A DNA stretch of 6,103 nt from Pseudomonadota bacterium (lineage in GTDB: Bacteria > Pseudomonadota > Alphaproteobacteria > Rhizobiales > Xanthobacteraceae): the NCBI GenBank assembly GCA_023431725.1, contig JAEYVN010000480.1, positions 1-6,103 of the forward strand, in the 5' to 3' direction. The first letter of the stretch is position 1; each line of letters begins with the position of its first letter. This document shows positions 1 to 5,489 of this stretch, piece by piece. The position numbers were made by a program, and so were the translations under genes. The notes under the pieces are model-generated. The model was not told where the DNA came from and searched no databases. It saw nothing but the letters and a program-made list of their open reading frames with translations.

Positions 1-580
1 CCAGACCGATTACGCCGCCGAGATGGCGCAGATCCGCGCCGCCAAGCCGGACGTGGTGTTCCACTTCCATCCGGGCGGCCTCGGCATCGCCTTCATGCGC
101 CAGTATCAGCAGGCCGGTCTGCTCGGCTCCATTCCGATGGTGCTGGCTGAACCGTCAATGGATCACGTGCTGCTGAAGACCATCGGCGAAGCTTCGCTCG
201 GCACCGACGTTTCGGGTGCCTGGAACACCGATCTCGACAATCCGGTGAACAAGGCCTTCGTTGAAGCCTTCACCAAGGCCTATGGCCGCACGCCGACGAT
301 GTATGCGGCGCAGGGCTATGACACGGCGATTGCGATCGCAGCCGCGCTCAAGGCCGTCGACGGCAAGGTCGGCAATATCGAAGGCTTCCGTCAGGCGTTG
401 CTGAAGACGGACTACAAGCTGACCCGCGGCGACTTCAAGTTCGGTCCGAACCAGCACCCGGTGCAGGATTGGTACGCCATGAAGGTGGAGAAGGACGCGT
501 CCGGCAACATCGTGCTGAAGACGCGCGACAAGATCCTGACGGCATACGGCGATCCGTACGCCAAGGATTGCAAGCTGTGA
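1..580 (+). CDS. ABC transporter substrate-binding protein SBP1 (5' partial)
   Basis: Periplasmic ligand-binding subunit of a HAAT-type ABC importer, cut by the left edge. The reading frame is open from base 2 and ends at TGA 578-580, giving 192 visible residues. Alignment with the complete paralogue at 1537-2712 suggests that about 197 N-terminal residues, including the signal peptide and most of the first lobe, lie outside the window. The visible part starts in QTDYAAEMAQIRAAKPD and contains HFHPGGLGIAF, QGYDTA and FKFGPNQHPVQDWY, all shared with the paralogue. By hand count about 120 of 185 aligned residues are identical, with one two-residue gap. It ends in AKDCKL, so the near-terminal cysteine of the paralogue is kept. 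The fold (type I periplasmic binding protein, Leu/Ile/Val-binding-like) is secure from these motifs. The ligand is not; resemblance to the Nba-like aromatic-acid binding group is from memory. The next gene starts inside its stop codon, so the two are probably translationally coupled. Confidence 0.93.
   Translation, partial: QTDYAAEMAQIRAAKPDVVFHFHPGGLGIAFMRQYQQAGLLGSIPMVLAEPSMDHVLLKTIGEASLGTDVSGAWNTDLDNPVNKAFVEAFTKAYGRTPTMYAAQGYDTAIAIAAALKAVDGKVGNIEGFRQALLKTDYKLTRGDFKFGPNQHPVQDWYAMKVEKDASGNIVLKTRDKILTAYGDPYAKDCKL
98..127 (+). repeat. 30-base exact direct repeat, copy 1 (in SBP1)
   Basis: Ten codons encoding RQYQQAGLLG are identical base for base with 2224-2253 in SBP2, 2126 bases downstream. 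It is the longest exact match I found between the two paralogous genes, and flanking stretches of 15 to 17 bases also match. It is coding sequence kept after duplication or homogenised by gene conversion, not a mobile-element end. Confidence 0.85.
563..567 (+). promoter_or_regulatory. Ribosome binding site for the MBL-fold hydrolase
   Basis: AAGGA sits inside the last codons of the upstream binding-protein gene, nine bases before the GTG at 577. It supports GTG 577 over the in-frame ATG at 622, which has only a weak purine stretch in front of it. Confidence 0.6.
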
Positions 581-1485
581 GGCAAACGGTCACCGGGCCG
601 GTGGTTGTCAGCGACGATCGGATGGAAATCGGATCGGCGGTGATCCACCGGCTGGCCGACATGGAGGATGTCACCTGGCCGGCGGCGGCTGTGTTCCGCG
701 ACCTGCCAGCGTCCGTCCTCCATGATGCGGCGAAGACCTATCCGACGGCGGTCGATGTCGTCGCCAATGCGCTGAAGCTGACGTTCAATTCCTACATCAT
801 CAAGACACCGGATTATCTGTGTCTGATCGATGCCGGGCTGGGCAATGGCAAGGAGCGGCCGGACCGGCCGCTCTGGCACCAGCGCAGCGGCGATTTCATC
901 GCGCGTTTGAAAGCGCTCGGATACGAACCCGAGCAATTCGATATCGTCATCAACACGCATCTGCATGCCGATCACGTCGGCTGGAATACGGTGATGAAGG
1001 ACGGCCAATGGGTGCCGACCTTCCCGAATGCGCGTTACGTCGTTCCGGCACAGGAATTGTCGGATTGTCGTCGCCGATTTGCCGACGACGATTTCCTCCT
1101 GCACGGCGCATTCGCCGACAGCGTCCAGCCGATCATCGACGCTGGCCTGTATGAAGGCGTTGAACTTCCGGGGGAGATCGCACCGGGCTTGTGGCTCGAA
1201 CCGGCACCCGGCCATACGCTCGGCATGGCGACTGTCAGGGTGCGCAGCGGCGACGGCGAAGTGCTGTTTCTCGCCGATGCCATCCATAGTCCCGTGCAGC
1301 TTGCGACGCCCGATCTCACGTCGAATTTCTGCGTCGACCCGCAACAGTCCCGCGCAACGCGCCATAGACTGCTTGACGCCTGCGCGGGGACGAACACAAT
1401 CGTTGCGACGTATCATTTTCCGCCGCCTGTCTTTGGGCATATTGTGCGGTCGGGAGCGGGATACGCATTCGAGCCGATCAGCTGA
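577..1485 (+). CDS. MBL-fold metallo-hydrolase
   Basis: Predicted dinuclear-zinc hydrolase of the metallo-beta-lactamase superfamily, 302 residues from GTG 577. The full metal-site set is present: HLHADH (H128, H130, D132, H133), H213 in the APGHT loop, D234 in LADAIH, and H280 in the ATYHF strand near the C-terminus. This matches the layout of lactonase-like and organophosphate-hydrolase-like MBL proteins. The surrounding text (DHVGWNT, WVPTFPNARY, FCVDPQQSRATR, FGHIVR) fits a common but mostly uncharacterised proteobacterial MBL family. No signal peptide or membrane segment is seen, so it should be cytoplasmic. GTG 577 overlaps the SBP1 stop (GTGA) and has a good ribosome site. The alternative ATG 622 would give 287 residues starting MEIGSAVIHRL, also a plausible family N-terminus. 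The frame is open further upstream from 469, but that stretch lies inside SBP1 and is not expected to be translated. Its place between two binding-protein genes suggests action on the transported compound, for instance lactone or ester cleavage; the substrate is unknown. Confidence 0.92.
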   Translation: MRQTVTGPVVVSDDRMEIGSAVIHRLADMEDVTWPAAAVFRDLPASVLHDAAKTYPTAVDVVANALKLTFNSYIIKTPDYLCLIDAGLGNGKERPDRPLWHQRSGDFIARLKALGYEPEQFDIVINTHLHADHVGWNTVMKDGQWVPTFPNARYVVPAQELSDCRRRFADDDFLLHGAFADSVQPIIDAGLYEGVELPGEIAPGLWLEPAPGHTLGMATVRVRSGDGEVLFLADAIHSPVQLATPDLTSNFCVDPQQSRATRHRLLDACAGTNTIVATYHFPPPVFGHIVRSGAGYAFEPIS

Positions 1486-1523
1486 CGCGTAGGGCGTCGG
1501 TCTCACGCTCGGAATGTGACAAC

Positions 1524-1528
1524 AGGAG
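1524..1528 (+). promoter_or_regulatory. Ribosome binding site for SBP2
   Basis: AGGAG lies eight bases before GTG 1537. It decides the start of SBP2: the in-frame GTG at 1516 lies upstream of this site and would put seven extra residues before a well-formed signal peptide. Confidence 0.75.
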
Positions 1529-1536
1529 ATATTCTC

Positions 1537-2712
1537 GTGAGAATTGCAAAAATTGGACTGGGAATGGCCGTTTCGGCCATGCTGGCGACGACGGCGCTGG
1601 CGCAACAGCCGGTGAAGATCGGTTTGATCACCACCCTGTCGGGCCCCGGTGGCTATCTCGGCGCTGACGTGCGCGACGCAATCCAGCTCGCCATCGAGAT
1701 GGAAGGCGGCAAGCTTGGCGGTGTGCCGGTTCAGCTCGTCGTCGAAGACGACGGCTTCAAGCCGGGGCAGGGCAAGCAGATCGCCGACCGCATGATGAAG
1801 ACCGATGGCATCAGGCTGTTCACCGGCATCATCTTCTCAAATATTGCTGGCGCGACCGTGCCGGACATTCTGGACGGCGGCGGAATTTACGTCAGCCCGA
1901 ATGCTGGTCCGTCGAATTTTGCCGGCAAGGAATGCCACAAGAACTATTATGTGGTGTCCTGGCAGAACGACACGCTGCATGAAAGCGCCGGCCAGAACGC
2001 CAACAACCTCGGCTACAAGAAGGTCTTCATCCTCGCCCCGAACTATCAGGCCGGCAAGGATGCGATCGCGGGCTTCAAGCGCTTCTACAAGGGCCAGATT
2101 GCCGGCGAGCTCTATACGCGTCTCGACCAGACCGACTATGCGCCGGAAATGGCGCAGATCCGCGCGGCCAAGCCGGATGCCGTCTATCACTTCCATCCGG
2201 GCGGTCTCGGCATCGCCTTCACCCGCCAGTATCAGCAGGCCGGTCTGCTCGGCACCATCCCGATGGTCGTTGCCGCGCCTTCGCTCGATGCGAATATCGT
2301 GAAAGCAGTCGGCGATGCCGCCGTCGGCATCAACGGCACGGCGCACTGGAATACGGACTTCGACAATCCGGCCAACAAGAAGTTCATGGAAGCCTGGGCC
2401 AAGAAGTATGGTCCGGATCGTCTGCCGACCTATTACGCCGGCCAGGGCTATGACACCGCGCTTGCCATTGGCGCTGCGCTGAAGGGCTCGGGCGGCGACG
2501 TCAAGGACACCGAAAAGTTCCGCAAGGCCATGGTCAAGGCCGACTTCCAGGCCGTGCGTGGCAACTTCAAGTTTGGTCCGAACCAGCATCCGATCCAGGA
2601 CTGGTATGCGACCAAAGTTGAGAAGGACAAGGACGGCAAGATTGTGATCAAGACGGGTGCCAAGATCATGAGCGATCAGGGCGACGTGTTCGCAAAGGAT
2701 TGCAAGTTCTAG
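1537..2712 (+). CDS. ABC transporter substrate-binding protein SBP2
   Basis: Complete periplasmic ligand-binding protein, 391 residues, a usual length for the Leu/Ile/Val-binding-like family. The GTG 1537 start gives a classic Sec signal peptide: basic MRIAK, a hydrophobic core to about residue 19, and an Ala-Leu-Ala cleavage site after residue 22. The mature protein opens with QQPVKIGLITTLSGPGGYLG, the usual first strand and ligand loop of type I binding proteins, followed by VVEDDGFKPG, GIIFSNIAG, YVSPNAGPS, SWQND and APNYQAGKDA. These motifs resemble, from memory, the Nba-like group linked to aromatic-acid uptake; a branched-chain amino acid or other organic acid is not excluded. The protein has just two cysteines, C133 (GKECHK) and C389 (AKDCKF), which could form a disulfide in the periplasm. 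It is a close paralogue of SBP1. It begins 51 bases after the hydrolase and is followed by a hairpin and then the permease genes it should serve. Confidence 0.95.
   Translation: MRIAKIGLGMAVSAMLATTALAQQPVKIGLITTLSGPGGYLGADVRDAIQLAIEMEGGKLGGVPVQLVVEDDGFKPGQGKQIADRMMKTDGIRLFTGIIFSNIAGATVPDILDGGGIYVSPNAGPSNFAGKECHKNYYVVSWQNDTLHESAGQNANNLGYKKVFILAPNYQAGKDAIAGFKRFYKGQIAGELYTRLDQTDYAPEMAQIRAAKPDAVYHFHPGGLGIAFTRQYQQAGLLGTIPMVVAAPSLDANIVKAVGDAAVGINGTAHWNTDFDNPANKKFMEAWAKKYGPDRLPTYYAGQGYDTALAIGAALKGSGGDVKDTEKFRKAMVKADFQAVRGNFKFGPNQHPIQDWYATKVEKDKDGKIVIKTGAKIMSDQGDVFAKDCKF
2224..2253 (+). repeat. 30-base exact direct repeat, copy 2 (in SBP2)
   Basis: Second copy of the direct repeat at 98-127, in the same orientation and reading frame (RQYQQAGLLG). 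Recombination between the copies would remove 2126 bases, including the whole hydrolase gene, and leave one in-frame hybrid binding protein. Confidence 0.85.
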
Positions 2713-2736
2713 GCATTCCAGACTTCGAGCAAGACC

Positions 2737-2774
2737 GATCCGGCCGGTTGGCGACAAGCCTTCCGGCCGAGATC
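2737..2774 (+). other. Intergenic hairpin between SBP2 and livH
   Basis: Imperfect inverted repeat. Bases 2737-2740 pair with 2771-2774 (GATC with GATC), then there is a bulged A at 2770. Bases 2741-2747 pair with 2763-2769 (CGGCCGG with CCGGCCG), followed by a TT/TT internal loop. Bases 2750-2752 pair with 2758-2760 around the five-base loop GACAA. In all there are 14 base pairs, 10 of them G-C. No T-run follows, so it is not a typical intrinsic terminator. Hairpins placed between a binding-protein gene and its permease genes are known in other ABC operons to protect the upstream mRNA and lower downstream expression. That role here is inferred. Confidence 0.6.
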
Positions 2775-2797
2775 AAAGATGAGGGGTTGGTTCTGTT

Positions 2798-2818
2798 ATG
2801 ACGTGTTGCCTGCCATGA
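2798..2818 (+). other. Possible six-codon minicistron MTCCLP before livH
   Basis: ATG 2798 opens a six-codon frame (MTCCLP) whose TGA at 2816-2818 overlaps the livH ATG at 2815 in an ATGA arrangement. A GAGGGG purine run at 2781-2786 lies 11 bases upstream, a little farther than ideal. The livH ATG itself has no convincing ribosome site close by. Reinitiation from this short frame could therefore start livH, or the arrangement could be chance. Confidence 0.25.
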
Positions 2819-3729
2819 CGCTTGTTCTTGAGCAGATCCTGAACGGGTTTCAGTTCGGCATCATGCTGTTCCTGCTCGCGGCGGGACTGACGCTGATCTT
2901 CGGCATCATGAATGTGATCAATCTCGCGCATGGTTGCCTGTACATGATCGGCGCCTATGCCGCGGCGCTGGTTGCGGCGCGCACCGGCTCGTTCCTGCTC
3001 GCCGTTCCGGCCGGTCTGGTGGCCGCGGCCGTGGCCGGGCTGATCATCGAATTCCTCGTCATCCGCAGACTCTACAATCGTGACCATCTCGAGCAGGTGC
3101 TTGCGACCTTCGGGCTGATCCTGTTCATCAACGAAGGCGTGACGATGCTGTTCGGTCGCACGCCGCTGTTCGTTGCGATACCGCAGGCTTTGTCAGGCTC
3201 GATCGAACTGATCCCCGGCGTTCCTTATCCGGCCTATCGCCTGGCCATCATGGCGGTTGGTCTGCTGGTGGCGGGCGGACTGTATCTCCTCGTCAACAAG
3301 ACGCGGATCGGCATGCTGGTGCGCGCCGGCTCGACCCATCGCGAGATGGTGCGCGCGCTCGGTGTCGATATCCGCCTGCTGTATACGATCGTGTTCGCGC
3401 TCGGCGCCTTGCTGGCGGGACTTGCCGGACTGATGGCGGGGCCGCTCTTGGCCGTGCAGGTCGGCATGGGCGAGCAGATCCTCATTCTGACTTTCGTTGT
3501 CGTTGTGATCGGCGGTCTCGGCTCGATCCGCGGCGCTTTCTATGGCGCGCTCATCGTCGGCCTGACCGACACGATGTTGCGCGCTTTCCTTCCGGGTTTC
3601 TTCAAGACCTTCATGAATGCCTCGGAAGCCGACGCTCTTGGCGCCGGACTTTCGTCCATGGGCATCTATCTCGTGATGGCGCTTGTGCTCCTGATCCGGC
3701 CACAGGGGCTGTTCAATGCTCAAGGTTGA
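2815..3729 (+). CDS. livH: Branched-chain amino acid-type ABC transporter permease, LivH family
   Basis: First of two inner-membrane permease subunits, 304 residues. MTLVLEQILNG and LTLIFGIMNVINLAHG (residues 25-40) are the usual LivH opening. About eight membrane helices are visible, roughly at residues 10-30, 40-57, 62-82, 93-113, 143-160, 188-213, 221-250 and 280-300. REMVRALGVD (residues 176-185) is the cytoplasmic coupling loop that meets the ATPase, and RPQGLF near the end is the common C-terminal mark. The start at ATG 2815 is chosen because the family normally begins MTLVLEQ. ATG 2779 in the same frame would add MRGWFCYDVLPA, which is unlike the family, and has only a weak GAG in front. 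The coding sequence follows a hairpin and overlaps the next permease gene by 14 bases. Substrate specificity cannot be read from the permease. Confidence 0.93.
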   Translation: MTLVLEQILNGFQFGIMLFLLAAGLTLIFGIMNVINLAHGCLYMIGAYAAALVAARTGSFLLAVPAGLVAAAVAGLIIEFLVIRRLYNRDHLEQVLATFGLILFINEGVTMLFGRTPLFVAIPQALSGSIELIPGVPYPAYRLAIMAVGLLVAGGLYLLVNKTRIGMLVRAGSTHREMVRALGVDIRLLYTIVFALGALLAGLAGLMAGPLLAVQVGMGEQILILTFVVVVIGGLGSIRGAFYGALIVGLTDTMLRAFLPGFFKTFMNASEADALGAGLSSMGIYLVMALVLLIRPQGLFNAQG

Positions 3730-4744
3730 CGAAAACTACATCGCGCAGAAGAACGCTGCGCCGGGCCGCTCATGGTGGCCGCTGGCGGAGACGATCGTCT
3801 TTGTTCTGCTCGCCGCGGCATTCCCGATGATCGCCAAGGCGATCGGCGATCCCTCGCTGGTCGGTCTCGCGACGCGGATCGCGATCTATGCGATCGCGGC
3901 GGCGAGCCTGAATCTCATTCTCGGGTATGGCGGTCTCGTCAGCTTCGGCCATGCCGCCTACTTCGGTGTCGGCGGCTATGTCGTCGGCATTCTCTACAAC
4001 CATTATGTGTCCGGCGATCCGTTCTGGGGCTTCATCCCCGGCACCAATCAGCTGCTGATCACGATTCCGGCGGCGATCATCGTCAGCGGCCTGGTTGCGC
4101 TGGTGCTGGGGGCGCTGTCGCTGCGCACCAGCGGCGTGCCGTTCATCATGATCACGCTGGCATTCGCGCAGATGCTGTACTTCCTGTTCGTGTCGCTGAA
4201 GGCCTATGGCGGCGACGACGGCCTGATCGTGCGCCGCCGCAACGTGCTGCCCGATATCAACCTGGCCGACGACACGACCTTCTATTACGTGACGATCGGC
4301 ATCGCCGTGCTCTACTTCATCGTTTTCGCCCGGATCGTTCGTTCGCAGTTCGGTGTCGTGCTGGGCGGCATCCGCCAGAACGAGCGCCGCATGGCGGCGA
4401 TCGGCATCTCGACCTATCAGTACAAGCTGGTGGCGTTCGTCATTGCCGGCATGGGGGCGGGGCTCGCCGGCGCGCTGATGGCGAATTACTCGAAATTCGT
4501 CAGCCCGGACATGCTGCACTGGACCAAGTCCGGCGACCTGATGATCATGATCATCATCGGCGGCACCGGCACGTTGCTCGGGCCGGTGCTCGGCGCGGCC
4601 GTGCTGATCGGCCTTGAGACCTATCTCACCTCATGGACGGAGCACTGGAAGTTCTTCCTGGGCCCGATCCTGATCCTGATCGTGCTGTTCTCGTCGGGCG
4701 GCCTGACATCGATCCTCTCTGGATGGAGCCGCAAACGTGAGTGA
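3716..4744 (+). CDS. livM: Branched-chain amino acid-type ABC transporter permease, LivM family
   Basis: Second inner-membrane permease subunit, 342 residues, pairing with LivH to form the channel. The LivM hallmark SLNLILGYGGLVSFGHAAYF begins at residue 64. The coupling loop GGIRQNERRMAAIGIS starts at about residue 217, and GGTGTLLGP at about residue 282. Hydrophobic segments cover most of the rest, as expected for the 8 to 10 helices of this family. The first 22 or so residues are polar (MLKVDENYIAQKNAAPGRSW) and probably cytoplasmic. ATG 3716 lies inside the end of livH and is preceded by AGGGG at 3704-3708 with seven bases of spacing, so translation of the two permeases is likely coupled. 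The gene overlaps livG by eight bases. Confidence 0.94.
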   Translation: MLKVDENYIAQKNAAPGRSWWPLAETIVFVLLAAAFPMIAKAIGDPSLVGLATRIAIYAIAAASLNLILGYGGLVSFGHAAYFGVGGYVVGILYNHYVSGDPFWGFIPGTNQLLITIPAAIIVSGLVALVLGALSLRTSGVPFIMITLAFAQMLYFLFVSLKAYGGDDGLIVRRRNVLPDINLADDTTFYYVTIGIAVLYFIVFARIVRSQFGVVLGGIRQNERRMAAIGISTYQYKLVAFVIAGMGAGLAGALMANYSKFVSPDMLHWTKSGDLMIMIIIGGTGTLLGPVLGAAVLIGLETYLTSWTEHWKFFLGPILILIVLFSSGGLTSILSGWSRKRE

Positions 4745-5489
4745 ACCGTTGCTCCGTGTCGACGGTCTCGTGAAGCGCTTCGGCGGTCTCGTGGCCACCA
4801 ACAATCTCTCGCTCGATGTGGCGGACGGCGAATTGCATGCGTTGATCGGCCCCAATGGCGCCGGCAAGACCACGTTCATTTCGCAGCTCGCGGGCGAGAT
4901 CCGTCAGGACAAGGGCACGATCCAGTTCGACGGCAAGGAAATCACGCCGTGGACCACGCCGGTGCGTGTGCAGCGTGGTCTGGCGCGCTCGTTCCAGATC
5001 ACGCAATTGCTGCCGAGCTATACGGCGCTCGATAACGTCGCGATTGCCGTGCAGGCGCGGCGCGGCCACAGCTACCATTTCTGGAAGGATGCCCGCCGCA
5101 TCACCGACATTCGCGATGAGGCGCGCAAGCAGCTCGACCGTGTCGGCCTTGCTTCGCGTGCGGATATCCAGGTCAGCGAACTCTCGCATGGCGAGCAGAA
5201 GCAGCTTGAACTGGCAATCGCACTGGCGATGGCGCCGCGCATGCTGCTGCTCGACGAGCCGATGGCCGGTCTCGGCACCGCCGAATGCACGCGCATGATC
5301 GATCTTCTGAAAGTGCTGAAGACCGAGGTGACGATCCTTCTCGTCGAGCACGACATGGACGCCGTGTTCGCATTGGCCGACCGCATTTCGGTGCTGGTCA
5401 ATGGCGAGCGGATCGCGACCGGCAGCGTGGACGACATTCGCAACGACGAATCCGTGCGCGTGGCCTATCTCGGCGAGGGTGATGCGTGA
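4737..5489 (+). CDS. livG: ABC transporter ATP-binding protein, LivG family
   Basis: Cytoplasmic ATPase subunit, 250 residues, a usual LivG length. Nucleotide-binding motifs are in order: Walker A GPNGAGKTT (residues 38-46), Q-loop Q87 in RSFQITQLLPSYT, ABC signature LSHGEQ (149-154), Walker B MLLLDEP (169-175) with catalytic E174, and H-loop H205 in VEHDMDAVF. VEHDMD and the YLGEGDA-type C-terminal end fit LivG rather than LivF. All catalytic positions are intact. The GTG 4737 start lies within the last codons of livM and has TGGAG at 4724-4728, eight bases upstream. The product is expected to pair with the following LivF-type ATPase, forming a heterodimer that powers the LivHM channel. Confidence 0.95.
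   Translation: MSEPLLRVDGLVKRFGGLVATNNLSLDVADGELHALIGPNGAGKTTFISQLAGEIRQDKGTIQFDGKEITPWTTPVRVQRGLARSFQITQLLPSYTALDNVAIAVQARRGHSYHFWKDARRITDIRDEARKQLDRVGLASRADIQVSELSHGEQKQLELAIALAMAPRMLLLDEPMAGLGTAECTRMIDLLKVLKTEVTILLVEHDMDAVFALADRISVLVNGERIATGSVDDIRNDESVRVAYLGEGDA

Noticed and set aside
469..576. Extension of the hydrolase to ATG 469
   Set aside because: The extra 36 residues lie wholly within the SBP1 coding sequence in another frame and are unlike any MBL N-terminus; GTG 577 has a good ribosome site.
1486..1536. Promoter in the gap before SBP2
   Set aside because: Only 51 bases, with no convincing -35/-10 pair; read-through from the hydrolase gene is the simpler view.
412..1605. Long minus-strand open frame opposite SBP1, the hydrolase and the start of SBP2
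   Set aside because: It spans two well-supported genes on the other strand, is rich in Arg and His as expected from antisense of G+C-rich coding DNA, and shows no family motif.
1837..2757. Long minus-strand open frame opposite SBP2
   Set aside because: Antisense shadow of a strongly recognised binding-protein gene; its translation has no recognisable domain.
2737..2774. Intrinsic transcription terminator after SBP2
   Set aside because: The hairpin is not followed by a run of T, and the downstream permease genes need transcription from upstream, as no clear promoter is visible in the gap.
2779..2814. livH start at ATG 2779
   Set aside because: It adds 12 residues not typical of LivH, and the upstream ribosome site is weak; it cannot be fully excluded.
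3890..3897. GCGATCGC palindrome in livM
   Set aside because: A single copy inside coding sequence, explained by Ala-Ile-Ala codons; no repeat family or site function is supported.
3770..4519. Open frames opposite and alongside livM (including plus-strand 3772-4617)
   Set aside because: livM is certain from its motifs and membrane pattern; the other frames give Arg/His/Asp-rich low-sense translations typical of shadows.
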